Assembly (NCBI GenBank): GCA_024138025.1
Contig: JAMXBD010002850.1
Location: forward strand, 93,821-157,820
From: Combretum micranthum
Lineage: Eukaryota; Streptophyta; Magnoliopsida; Myrtales; Combretaceae
Direction: 5' to 3'
Length of the DNA stretch: 64,000 nt
The position numbers were made by a program, and so were the translations under genes. Below the pieces are notes generated by a model. The model did no database searches, was not told the origin of the DNA, and saw only the letters and a program-made list of their open reading frames with translations. The first letter of the stretch is position 1; every line of letters begins with the position of its first letter. Below, in pieces: positions 47,173-58,869 of this stretch.

Positions 47173-48944
47173 GTACGTAGTAACCTGCTTGTTTTTTGCC
47201 TAGGATAGGCATGATCAAATTTACTCTAAATTATGAAAACTTAAATTTTGTTTGAATTGGTTGTTTATTATGCTGTTGAATTTGTTCGGGATATAGACCC
47301 CGAAAAAATTTCACAATAGTACACGACACTAGAATAGAAAAATACGAATTAATTAGTAAATCTAGAATTCAACAAAAACTCTATAATAAATCCATGAGTT
47401 AGATTAAGCTCACTTATGATTTGAACGCTTGAATAAAAACTTCTTTAACCTTATTTGATACCAAAAACGAGATTTCGTATCTTGAGCTGATAACTCAAGA
47501 TATAATTAAAAGCAACCTAAATTTTCAAACCTCGAAACTTGACATATAAGTAGAAATAGATAGAAATGTATAAATATAGAAAATAAATGGTTACTTTTGA
47601 CCTCAACAAAGACTTAAGGCTAGAACTATGAGTAAGAATGAGCCTATATATAGTTTTAAATCTTAAAAATAAAGATTCCTAGATAGTATTAAACACTACT
47701 AATAAGATTTTATAGTAGGTATCGAAAACCAAGATATAAAGATAACTTGGTTAAAGATATTAAGAGAGATAGTGAGTGAATAACAAATTATACTTATAGT
47801 TAGGAAACGATAACCTAAAGATAAACCGTTGGGTTATAAATACACAATAAAAACATAAATAAATGTGTAATAAATAATCTAGACTCCAAATAAATATTTA
47901 GATCACACCAATGTTTTAGTTATGATATTCTTAATCTAGTGGAGCCTAAAACAAAAATTGACTTAATAAGCTTAGAAAATCTTAATCATGGGAGATAAAA
48001 TTTTAAAAATAATTAATCGCATAAACTTTAAACCTAAATATAAACTTAATGATAATCTAGAAAATTTGTAAAACTCTAAATGAATTTTTGAACATAAAAC
48101 TCTTGAATAATTGTCATAATTATACCCGGTTAACTTAATAAACTACCCTAAAATTAAGCTAATTATTAACTAGCAAATATAATAATAATTTTTCTCTTCA
48201 TATCTAGCTAAAATATGGTGTAAGTGTATGTGAATGTGTGGCTTTACTTTTCTCGGATGGTGTAACTCGAAATACCTCTCAAGTTGGTCCAATAATACAC
48301 TCTTAAGTCAACAAAATGCACACACTCACCAATCAAAGAGAGATAATTGGATAAGCTAATTAATGCTGCAAAAACTTGTTAAAAACAATGAAAAATTGGA
48401 GAAAACTAGACCAACTTCCCGGATGGAAACCGCATCATTCTTCTTCTTCTTCTTCTATGAAAACTCGTTAATGAACATAAAAGCAAGACATTAACTCACA
48501 ACAAACAACATTAGAAAACTCTCTCAATTTTGTGCTCCCAAATAACACCCAAACCACACATAAACAGCACCAAGAACAATACAACCAAACTCCATCAAAA
48601 CTCTAGCTTAAGCTCAGAATAAGGTGGAGCAAGGTAAGATAAACCCATTTTAAGTTGTTTTGAGTGTTGAACTTTAATCTAAATGATATTTCCATTAATT
48701 TAGGATCGAAACAACTAACTCTGGAACCAATCTCAAACGTCCATATTAGCCCTAACAAGATAAGACTCTAAAAACCCTAAGTTACACCACTTTCCAATCC
48801 GAAAATTTAAGATCATACACATGTTGTTGCATTAAGAGTCGATATATGTATTCATATATCACATAGAAATACTTAGGAATATTTTGAAAATAATTTTAAC
48901 GTAGGAAATTCAAGAAATATAAACTGGTTTATCGAAGAGAAGAT

Positions 48945-49215
48945 GAACAATACCAGCACCGGTCCAATGCCGGTGACTCATCAGGATAGGCCGACAATGT
49001 AAATAACCGCATAGTCTGGAACAGAAGCTACGTAAAGTTTATTTTTACATAAAATGAACAAACGTCAGCCAACTTGAATTCTACATTGGTAGTGTAGAAG
49101 TTGGCGTATGTGGTAAAGTTGGCAGCTTATGAGCCAGCGTATCCTGATACAAAATAACATGTAAAACCTATGAAAACCAACATCTTGGTATCAACGCTGG
49201 CGGCGTTAGAGCCGG
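48945..49215. repeat. GC-richer CCGG/GGCGT patch in LTR-C
   Basis: Contains CAGCACCGGTCCAATGCCGG, GTCAGCCAACTTG, AGTGTAGAAGTTGGCGTATG, GCTGGCGGCGTTAGAGCCGG and TCTCGCGCGAAG. It lies about 720-990 bp before the mini-exon donor. LTR-D has a different GC-rich sequence at the same relative place. Confidence 0.6.
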
Positions 49216-49876
49216 TGTACACACATATTATTCTCGCGCGAAGTATGTTCTATATCAACAGATTATATATATATTAATAAAAAATATTTTTTTAAGTAAG
49301 CAAATACATACAAGATTTATAAATATAATAATAATAATGATTATAATAATTGGCTTAATATTTTAAGATTATTAAACCCTAAGAGCTATAAAGAAATATT
49401 AATGTTATTAGCAATTATAATTGTAAAATATTCGTCTTACACTGACAAATGTACAAGAATGGAAATCTAGATAAGCTAAATTTATGAATAATTTGATATC
49501 TAGAAATGACAAAATAATTATATGAAATAAATTAAGAGAAACACGATGAAACTAAATAATAAGAAATAAATACTAGTTATCCTAATGTGTTAACTAAAAG
49601 AACGGTATAAAAATAGCAATAATAGTAATGATAAAAATGTTAATTTAATGAATACAACTTTTATGAACACCTAATAAAAGTATATAAATATCCGACAAGA
49701 TTAAGACAAGCAAAATGAAATAAAATATTAAATAATAATTGATTATCATAGGACCATTAAAGAACCAATACAAGTATATAGAGAAAATCAAAATCACTAT
49801 AGGGCACTTGGACACTCATAGGAGTTTAACCATATAGTTTATGTGATATTGATGAATATATTAATAATCTCAATAG

Positions 49877-49936
49877 GTGATCTTGGTACTTGTGAGGATT
49901 TTCCTGACGATTATTACTACTAGCTAACACGAACAG
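49877..49936 (+). other. Mini-exon-like block of LTR-C
   Basis: Sixty bases between AATCTCAATAG and ACAG|GTGAGTAAC (49937). It contains CCTGACGATTATTACTACTAG, equivalent to GTTGACTATTACGACTGA of LTR-B. The intron-like stretch runs 777 bp to CACTCCAACAG (50713), with a 393-bp tail. Confidence 0.55.
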
Positions 49937-52061
49937 GTGAGTAACTCAGTCTTATTACATTATATGTGCTTATCAAACTTAGTGAACCTTAAATAAATGA
50001 TAATAACCTGAGTGTACTGTATGGGTTTGTGGGAATTGTTTGTTGTATGAAATATTGATTGCCAAGTTACTCTGATAATAATAACAACAGAATTATGTAT
50101 GAGTATATTGGTTGTGTAACATGATTGATTGTCTGTGTATTGATTAATCGCCTTCAACTTGAATAAAACTACTGGTACCATAAAGGAAATTGAACATGCA
50201 TTGCATGAATAGCAAAAAGTAACATTTGAGTAAGTGGTAACCTACTACGTGCTAGTATTTTAGATCTCTGGTAATGCTTGGTTTATATAGGTAAAGAAAC
50301 TATTAGTTAATTGCAAGATTACTTTTGTTCTGTTGATATCATAGAAACTAAATGGTAAATAAATGATGCCGCTTATGGTATTGCTTGGAAATAACTAACA
50401 CTTAGTGGAGTTTCTAAAGCTAAAACAAGAAATAAGTGTTTAAGACATAATAAATTCAAAGAGAGAATTAAAGTGAGTATTGTTCTTTTCCTGAAAGCTT
50501 AGTCTCTTCTAGGTAGGTAGGGCATAGATTGTGATCCTTTAACCCCGATGAGAAGGTGTAAATATTCATCCTGCTTTGGATTTCGGATTATTCAAGCTTG
50601 TATTTGTACATGTGCTTGATTGATGCATTTCATATGATTGTTAAAAATCTTGTTTGATATGTGGTAAGTTCTGGTTATTTACTGAGCCCATGGTTTAGCT
50701 CACACTCCAACAGTCCTTTTAAGTTTACACTATGACTTGGCTCATTACTTCCAAGAGCATGGTCCCAATAAGAATTTAGAAGATGAAAGCTTATGAAGTA
50801 GTTCGGGTTAAAATATTTATTTCCGTTTCTAGTTATAAGTAGTTAGCATTTGGAACTTTAGTTATGTATTTGGAGGTTTTCTAGAAAAGTTATTGTCTGT
50901 AATATTATTACTATGACAATCTCTACTTTGGATGACAGTTATTTACTAATTTATGTCTTTTATATATATATATATATATATATATTTTTTTTATCAAAGC
51001 AACTAAAAGATCCTGTTTATTGATATGTCATTCTCAGAAGGTAAACTAGTAATAGTATTCAAGTATATCTAGTTTACTACTACTAAGATACCTTCGAGGC
51101 GTGACACGGGGAGCGGCACCTTGTCATGATGCAATGACACGGTAGTTTTAGGTGCTTAGGCCACCTCAATCATGACGCAATGACTTATATAAGTGGTACA
51201 ACAGGTAGTCGATGGGATGTTTGGTATCGGTATAACATTTGCTTAAACTTAAAATGAAGTAACATGATTAATTCGATGTTTTTAGGACTTGAATTAAGTG
51301 ATGTTATGGACTGAGATAAGTAAATATGAGAAACGGCTGAGAACCTTAGATGAGACTATTTATCATTTTCAGATATATCATCTAGGAGATATAAGTGTCC
51401 GAACAACTTATATCAACCCCCTAAGCATCGAGGTCGTTACTCAGGTCCCCTAAATATCCTCGTTGCCTGGAGTTTGAATACTTTAGTGTTGCTTGATTAC
51501 TTAAAGATTATCTAATAACCTATTGATTGTTGCATATACATATAGTTTAAGTTTGTGTGTATCACTCACCTTTGTTCTCGGTTACTTGTGCACTAGACCA
51601 TTGGCTCATTATTTTATCTCTTTTAGGAACCAAAGATGATGAATTTTATGCTACCATAGGCTATGGAATCGATTTTGAAGATTTTCTAGATGGTTTAGAA
51701 GATTAAGTTGACCAAGGACTTTATAGATTCCTTCTTTGTAATAGAATAGACTCTTTTAGGAAGATATGTAATAGACGTTACAGCTTAGTTATATCTTTTA
51801 TGTCTTTTGTATAAGGCTTGTTATTAGCCTTTGTTTGTAATATATATATACTTAGCTATGTATGTTTTAAGTTATATCTCTTATGATATGTGATGATGAT
51901 GATGATGATGTTATGTTTTTCTTGAAAGTTTTAAAAATCAATAGTTTTCAAGTTTGTTCTCATTGAGGATTTAGACAAACAATTATTCAAACACTTCTTT
52001 AAGAACAACCTTACATATGATATTACAGGTTATATGTGGTTGGGAACTCAAATTCACCTAT

Positions 52062-52097
<36 letters not shown>

Positions 52098-52113
52098 AGT
52101 GCGGGTCTTTACA

Positions 52114-52400
52114 CAAGGATTTTTGGTTACCTTGATAAATAAGGATTTTTTGTCACCTTGATAAACAAGGATTTTGGAAAAAAGTCACCCTGATAAACAG
52201 GATTTTGAAAAGGTCACCTTGATCAACAGGGATTTTAGTCGCCTTAATAAATAAGGGTTTTTGAAAAGATCACCCTGATAAACAGGGATTTTGAAAAGGT
52301 CACCTTGATAAATAAGGATTTTGGTCACTTTAATAAACAAGAGTTTTTGAAAAGGTCACCCTGATAAATAGAGATTTTGTTTAGGTCATTGTGATGGCCA
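52114..52400 (+). repeat. Minisatellite, GTCACCTTGATAAACAAGG core, right part
   Basis: Continuation of 45330-45672 after element E. Units alternate 'GTCACCCTGATAAACAGG' and 'GTCACCTTGATAAATAAGG'. The 66-codon minus frame across it has no support. Confidence 0.85.
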
Positions 52401-52790
52401 GGGATTTTGTTCAACATCCTAAGCAAGGGTAAAAAACTTGTTGGGGGTTCAAAACGATTCATCTGGTCGAAAGAAACTTTAGTTGTCAATGCACTTTGAG
52501 GAAAAGAATTTGTCAGATTCCACACAAAAGTAAGTTTGTTAACAGAGATTTGTTACTTGTTTCACCTCCACTGGGGAAGGTTGTAGTAGGGATGTATTTT
52601 AACTAGAATTTAGTGAGTCATGTTATCTTATCGGGCATACAGGAAGAGCACTCACTGGGGAGATTAATTTCACACAATGGGACAAAGTTCAGTATACTTA
52701 CCTGAATAAGAGAGATCGTGCCCATTCCACTTGCTCTTTAATTTCACAATAATCACTTTGAGGTCAAATTTTGATTTAATTGGGTACCAA

Positions 52791-53430
52791 CAGCAAGGCT
52801 CGGGGATCCATAATACAAACTTGAGCTATATTTTTATAATACAATATTGAATGCTATTCTTTTGGGAATTTCCCATGAGAAGATTATTTTCTTTCAAATT
52901 TAAGCATTTCAAGTATAACAAGCTTAACAATCATTTTAATTCACTTACATGGCTTAGATGATGTGTTATAACTAGCAATTCAATGTATCCAAAATGACCT
53001 TCACATTTTCTTGTCTCAGAATTGTCACAGGTCTGGTACCTTCTAAGTTTTCAACTGCACTTGAATAATTTTCTTCCATCCTTTCTATTGAGAGCTTTTG
53101 TTGGGATTTGTTGCAAATCATATTGTTCAAATTGTTTTGAAAATTAAATGTTTACTCTTCCCTTAACTGGTAATGAGGAGGGTTAGTCCATATAATAATA
53201 AAAGTCTCTTTTCAAGATAAGAAGTTAAGTAAAGTAGTCGTACGGAAAGTGCACGTGTGTGAGTTTTCATGAGAGTGTGATTTTGTGTGGATTTTCAATT
53301 ATGTAGAGTGAATTGGCTTACAAGAGGAAGAAGGAGGCAAGACAGTCTATCGCCATTAGTCTTTTCTTGATATCATTTTCATTCACAACAAACAAGAATG
53401 TGACAATAAGGAGATAAACCATCATTTTAT
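52791..53430 (-). other. Probable 3' untranslated remnant of a Ty3/gypsy element
   Basis: Lies on the minus strand just downstream of the integrase tail's stop codon. No coding. Candidate internal-to-LTR region of the same element; its LTR is not recognised. Confidence 0.35.
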
Positions 53431-53556
53431 TCAAGGATAATAAAGCTTTACAACATCTGCATTTATGGGGTCCCTCAGAGTTGACCCATCCATTTTAGTT
53501 AATATTAGTGCACCCCCTATCATGGATTATGGACTATGTAGGGTCCTTCATAGACT
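53431..53556 (-). pseudogene. Ty3/gypsy (Tat-type) integrase C-terminal fragment
   Basis: The minus strand reads GPYIVHNP, then after a one-base shift GGALILTKMDGSTLRDPIN followed by ADVVKLYYP and a stop. Plant Tat/Ogre-type polyproteins end their integrase with EGPY.V....GGA..L..MDG......N.D.VK.YY. Only the last 40 residues remain. At 53556 the sequence switches to copia reverse transcriptase in the same orientation, so two unrelated retroelements are joined. Confidence 0.75.
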
Positions 53557-54169
53557 TAGCAAATTTTTGACAATATATTTCATTAGTAGAACCAAATATG
53601 ATATCATCCACATATATTTGAACAATTAAAATATCTTGATCATATGATTTTAAAAACAAAGTTGTGTCAACAGTTCCTCTTTGAAATCCTTTTGAAATTA
53701 GAAATAAACTCAATCTTTCATACCATGCCCCTAGGGTTTGTTTTAAACCATATAAAGCTTTATTTAATTTGTAAACGTAATCAGGTTTGAAACATGCATA
53801 TGCAAGCATCAAACGAATTGCTTCTAATTTAGCTATAGGCGCATATGTTTCATCAAATTCTATTCCTTCTTCTTGTGAATATCCTTTAGCTACTAATCTT
53901 ACTTTGTTTCTAACTATTTTACCATCTTCATCCAATTTATTTTTGAATACCCATTTAGTTCCAATTATTGATTTTCCTTTAAGTCTAGGCACAAGATTCC
54001 ATACATTATTTCTTTGAAATTGATTTAGCTCATTTTGCATAGCATCAATCCAATTTTTATCATTTAATGCTTCATCAACATTGTTAGGATCAAATTGATA
54101 ATAATGCAAAATGATTTTCAAAATCTTGTAAACTAGCTCTTGTTTTAACACCATATTGAACATTACCAA
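53557..54169 (-). pseudogene. Ty1/copia reverse transcriptase, internally deleted and 3'-truncated
   Basis: The minus strand encodes the start of the RVT_2 domain: WIDAMQNELNQFQRNNVWNL, GTKWVFKNKLDEDGKIVRNK, RLVAKGYSQEEGIEFDETYA, then KALYGLKQTLGAWYERLS and YVDDIIFGSTNE (the YVDD active site). Between ACFK and PDYVYKL about 35-40 residues present in relatives are missing, including the MDVKSAFLNG segment with the first catalytic Asp. The frame stays open across this deletion. The sequence breaks off 13 residues after YVDD (AKSMK) and continues as gypsy integrase tail. RNase H and the 3' LTR are absent. Confidence 0.9.
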
Positions 54170-54275
54170 TTATTTGTTCAAGAGGATGAGCAGAGTTATA
54201 TTTCCAAGCCCTAGAAGTTTTTTGTTCATATTCTCTATGTTCTGGAGTACCTTCTGTATTATCTTATGGAATACG

Positions 54276-54638
54276 TTATGGGTTTCCAAATTCATAGATC
54301 TCAACAGCTGGTGCTTTAGACTTTAGTTTTGAACAAGATTCTTCTTTAAAGTTAGATTCTTTTTCATCATCAGATTCATGATCCTTTATATCAACAAACT
54401 TAACATTTATTGATTCTTCAACAGTTTTAGATGTTTTATTGAAAACACAATAAGCATGACTATTTAATGAATATCCTAAAGGTATAGCTTCAACAGATCC
54501 TTCATCAAACTTACAAAGATTAAAAACATTCTTTTTCAGAAAACATTTAGAATAAAAAATATGAAAGTAAGACACATTAGGCTTCTTACCTTTAAAGAGT
54601 TCATATGTTGTCTTGAATGTCATGGGTCGAATATAAAC
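54276..54638 (-). pseudogene. Ty1/copia integrase-RT linker region
   Basis: Encodes TTYELFKGKKPNVSYFHIFY, the conserved start of the post-integrase region (P.ELW.GKKP..S.FH.FG), followed by DEGSVEAIPLGYSLNSHAYC (DE......LGYS..S.AYRV) and an acidic linker. It is separated from the RT frame by stops and a shift (54170-54275). Confidence 0.85.
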
Positions 54639-55152
54639 TCAATTAATGATGTAGCAAGCTATAGATACTGCTTCTACCCAAAAATACTCAGTAATACCAC
54701 TTTCATTGAAAATAAATCTTGTCATTTCTTGTATAGTTCTATTCTTGCATTCTACAACTCCATTTTTTTTAGGTGTATATGGAGCAGAGAAATTATGAGA
54801 TATACCTTGTTCTTCACAAAATTTTATAAATTTTGAATTTTGAAACTTAGTTCCATGATCAGTTCTAAGACTAATTATGAAAATTCCTTTTTCATTTTGA
54901 ATTTGTTTTGCAAATTTTTGAAAGGAATCAAAAGTATCTCTCTTATGATGCAAGAATAAAACCCACGTGTATCTTGAATAATCATCAACAATCACAAGTC
55001 CATATTTACTACCACCCATGCTTAAAACTATTGTAAGTCCAAACAAATCAAGGTGTAACAATTCAAGAGATTGTTTTGTTGAAATTTCATTTTTTACTTT
55101 TGTGAGATACAAAAACCATCTTATTTTTCAAACAAATATCACATTTCACATG
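54639..55152 (-). pseudogene. Ty1/copia integrase core
   Basis: The frame at 54639-55112 shows the catalytic triad in order: HLDLFG (Asp), RTDHGTKFQNSKF (Asp) and KNGVVECKNRT (Glu; the usual ER is EC). Also present: YGLVIVDDYSRYTWVLFLHH. Upstream (55113-55152) a remnant zinc-binding CDICLKNK is separated by frame breaks. Catalytic residues remain, but surrounding stops prevent an intact polyprotein. Confidence 0.9.
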
Positions 55153-55588
55153 TCATTTAATATTTATTTTAGGCAAATCTCTTATTATATTCTTTTTAGA
55201 TAATTTTTCTAATTGATTGAAATTTACATGACCTAAACATTTATGCCACACAAAAATATTATCATTCATTGATAACAAACAACTAGCATCTTCAACTTCA
55301 TTAGGTTTTATCAAATATATGTTCTTCTTTCTAAATCCTTCAAACAATTTTATACCATTTTCATCAAAAGGAAAACATTTGTCTTTTGCAAAAACCATTT
55401 TATAACATTTGTCACATAATTGACTAATGCTCAAAAGATTATGTTTTAAGCCTTTAACTAGATAAACATTTTCTATGATATAAGGAGACATTCCAATGCT
55501 TCTAGCTGCAACAATTTTACCTCTACTATCATCTCCAAATTTCACATATCATTTTTCTTCCCTTGTTATGCTAGTGAACAATGAAGCT
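55153..55588 (-). pseudogene. Ty1/copia protease C-terminal part and GAG-pre-integrase domain
   Basis: Begins on the minus strand at TGKASLFTSITREEK, where the usual W codon is now TGA, then YVKFGDDSRGKI. GLKHNLLSISQLCDKCYKMV and WHKCLGHVNFNQLEKLSKKN follow, which is the gag-pre-integrase H/C zinc motif region. The N-terminal protease part lies 5.5 kb away (61092-61140), split by LTR-D. Confidence 0.88.
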
Positions 55589-56163
55589 TTTCCTGTAATC
55601 CCCTTAATTTTACATAACTCAATTATAATAAATATTATAAATGAAATGTAGAATCATAAAAGAACTATAATAAAAAATTAGAAATCACTCCAAATTTGTC
55701 GTGATTTAAATTTTAAGTATAAACAAATTAGAATAAAGAATTCTTATCACTAAGATTTTAAAAATTCATAATGTTCGAAATAAAGAATAAAGAAAACTAT
55801 TTAATATTTAAGAATCTAAGTTTTAATATTCGAAACATATCAATACCTTTAAGTTAAATAATTCTCAGTCTATAGAAACTAAAATTCTGATCTAACTTAA
55901 TAACTTATAATTAGTAAAAAGAACCAAGTAACAAATATAAAATAAATAATAAATTTTTAATCTAATAAAAACTTTAGAGTAAATCTATAAATAGAAATGA
56001 ATTCATATGTAATTTCAAACCTTATAAATTTATAATAAAGTCGAATCAAGGGCAATATAATTATTAATTTATCAAAATACCACTAAACAAAGTTTTTAAA
56101 CGGATAAAAATATTTTACGATAGCAGATATAAAAGCATAAAAATAAAAACGTTAAACTAAAGA

Positions 56164-56728
56164 TTCTATATATACTATAGTATTCAAAATATTTAATATC
56201 ATTAATATGTAAATTTTTATCTAAAAATATTATAGAATCAGTATTTATCATACGTGTCATTTAGATCCACCAAATTAACTTTTTGCACTAGTTCATATTT
56301 TTGCTCACTCCTTACATAGTTGTTGGTTATAAATTTATCATCTTCTTTTTGTTTTTGTATTTCCATTCATCCCAACTCCCTTACATTTTTTTTATTTTGT
56401 TTTCACGTTTCTCCTTCATCTCATTTTTGAACTCCTACTGTACGTAACAAATGCGAAAATTAACACATATACACATATTTTCAATAGAAATTCTATGTAT
56501 ACCATAGTGTTCAGAATATTTAATAACGATAATATGGAAATTTTCATCTAAAAATATTATCGAATAAGTATTTATCATACATGTCACTTGGACCTGCAAA
56601 ATTGATTTTTTTCACAAGTTCATATTTTTTCCCACTACTTACATAGTTGTTGGTCATAAATCTATCATCTTCTTTTTATTTTTGCATTTCCATTCATCCT
56701 ATCTCCCTTACATTTTTTATTTTTTCTT
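56164..56728 (+). repeat. Direct repeat, ~240-bp copies 327 bp apart, in LTR-D
   Basis: 56164-56405 and 56491-56728 align throughout. Shared text includes CTAAAAATATTAT, GTATTTATCATACGTGTCA and CTTACATAGTTGTTGGT. An internal duplication of U3. Confidence 0.85.
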
Positions 56729-58869
56729 TTCTACGTATGGTTTACGATGAAAAATCGGAGTAGGAAGTTAGCCCTTATTTCCTAAAATTGATTATGGCAA
56801 CTTGCTTCTTGCAAATGGGACAAGTTGCAAAATTTTAGTCAAACAGAAAGTGACACCATCCAATGAAAGTCCTCCAAATATCACATAAAATTAATGAAGA
56901 TAGCTAACTCAAATAATACTTATGAAGCCGGTACAATTTTTTTTTCATTCGTAAAATGTCCATGCAAATTTAGATAACAATTTGACTTGTAAAAAAAAAA
57001 AAAAAAAAAAAAAGCTCAATCACGTAAATTTTAAAACTCAAGATTTCAACCTAAGAATAATATGGGAATATTACAGAAGCCTTAGATGAACTTTTATAAT
57101 AGAAACTCAAGAATAACTAATAAAATTCTTCGCATGTGGCTTAATATTTGACAAAATAATCTAGATATTTAATTATATAATTATTTTACTAGCTAAATAC
57201 ACCAAGTAGGTGCAAAGTGGAATAAGGAATCAGCCTTATATTCTTGAAAGAAAATTTATGCCACCTGCTTCAAGAATTAGATCAAGTTGTGGTTAACTTG
57301 AAAATAATAACCTGACAAATAATAAACATTCATTTTAGCTCTTCATTAAATGATACAAAGGAGATTCACTTTACTTGTAGTAGCAGGCACATCCTTTTCA
57401 ACTCACTGTAACTTTTAAAAAAAACAATAAACAAATAAATAAAATAAAATAACATACAATAAAATGAAAACATGAAATTGACACAATATTGTACAGTTAT
57501 TCACTTCTTGTAACCGTGAAAATCAAAGGAAAAATTATATATATTATATATAAATATATAACTTAATCAACAAATTCAATTCAATTTCTCATTGTCACCG
57601 TGACCCTTATAGGATTATAGATATAGGCTTTAATCAACAAAAGGCAACACAAGAACAACTCACATCCCACTTGTATCTATTGTTATTACTTTAGAATTTT
57701 CTAGGATTATACATAGCGAATCAAAACTAATAAAATAGATATCAAGTTGACAAGTAATTGACCACTAAAACTTCCTCTTACACAAAACTCTAACCGTGTA
57801 TACAAACCCACTTGACCCTAACATTGAAAATCAATTAAAAAAATTATTTTATTTGCTTCATCTTGTCATATAGAAATTCCAACACACATCAACATCAAAC
57901 TACAACTTGACAATTAGCGTTCTTAATAAATAAACAAATAAAACAATAATCCTCATCTAAGTCTAAAACTGCAACACACATGCCCCTCCATATAAAGTCA
58001 AGTTCAACAAGACAAATATCACTTTCTTCCAATTTCAAAACCGTAAGCTCCACTTTTCATAAGATAAATAGTATCAAAACTAAACACTACTTTGCTTCAC
58101 AATTCAATCGTAACACGATATCACAAAGCAAAACAAAATAACACCTTCCTTCATATGTTTAACTTTGAATCTCACAGCTTTTCAAAGAAAAAACTATATC
58201 AAAACAAAGTTCCAACACACACAACCTATCTCAACCATAAATTCCATGACAAAAACTCCACCTTGCTGAAGTAAATTGAAAATTCAAGAATAAAGGTCAA
58301 AGGTAAGGTAAGGTCTTAAACAAATTAATTATTCATAGAAAATTTTAAAACTTATTCTATTGTTCTTATTCATAGGTTCAGTTCTAGCAAAGGAAGTGCT
58401 TATCACTTCAAACTCCATATCTAAACAAGGTAAGCTCCAACTATCTTAAAGTCTACTTCATGTATTATATCTATGGACGGAAAAACTAGGAAAAACACTA
58501 AGTTGGATTATGAAGCTTATCAAGTGCGGTTAGACCATGTATGTATAAACAAATATTTGATGACTTGCCAAAACTTGAATCATTTATGTTCTATGCTAGA
58601 AATATGTTAAGTTTAGAGTTAAATATCATAGAGAATCAATTAGTGCAATAGGAATAACGAATTTTAAGTTTTGATCCATATGTAAATTAGGGTTTTCCAT
58701 GAATGTATTAGCCTAAAACTAGTTTAATACTTAGTAAAATGCACTTGTTATATAGTATATGGAGTAAAAACTAACAAAAAGAAACTTTAGAAACCTAACA
58801 AGGAAGTGTAACTCTAAGACCATAACAAGAATCGACTCACAAAATTTGGAAAAATTACAAATTAGCTCA

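Larger units (their letters stand above)
47292..51106 (+). mobile_element. Solo LTR-C (3.8 kb), nested in element E
   Basis: It starts TATAGACCCCGAAAAAATTTC (aligned with TGTGAGCTCCGAAAAATTTCC of LTR-B) and ends ATACCTTCGAGGCGTGACA. The flanks CGGGA (47287-47291) and CGGGG (51107-51111) match at 4 of 5 bases. No coding. Its second half is closely similar to LTR-D (AAGTGGTAACCTACTACGTG, CTTATGGTATTGCTTGG and AACACTTAGTGGAGTTTCT are shared with small changes), so C and D are one subfamily. Confidence 0.82.
45673..52113 (+). mobile_element. Solo LTR-like element E (about 2.6 kb plus nested LTR-C)
   Basis: Flanked by the perfect 5-bp duplication CAAGG (45668-45672 and 52114-52118) inside the minisatellite. 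It starts TAAAATAGCC (a probable mutated TG) and ends GTGCGGGTCTTTACA. LTR-C is inserted at 47287-47291. Removing C leaves about 2.6 kb without coding. It has a GC-rich patch (46600-46910), a mini-exon-like block (47125-47172) and an acceptor ATCTCTTTTAG at 51625-51626, so it follows the same plan as A to D although its sequence differs. Confidence 0.8.
43642..52790 (+). mobile_element. LTR-like element F, host of nested LTRs E and C
   Basis: It starts TG(TG)TCAAGCCCAAATTTTAC and continues with GGAGTCGTCACCGGC and CGCAGGTGCCTACGTATCC..GAATCAGGTC. These blocks are typical of one widespread class of long plant Ty3/gypsy LTRs. A minisatellite built on GTCACCTTGATAAACAAGG is cut in two by element E. 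Without E it would be about 2.7 kb. The right end is uncertain (GGGTACCAACAGC near 52780 is a candidate), so no target duplication is claimed. No coding sequence. Confidence 0.55.

Noticed and set aside
43637..52415. ACATC direct repeat as the target duplication of element F
   Set aside because: ACATC occurs at 43637 and about 52410, but a 5-mer match in a 1-kb search is likely by chance, and related text seems to continue past it. F's right end was left open.
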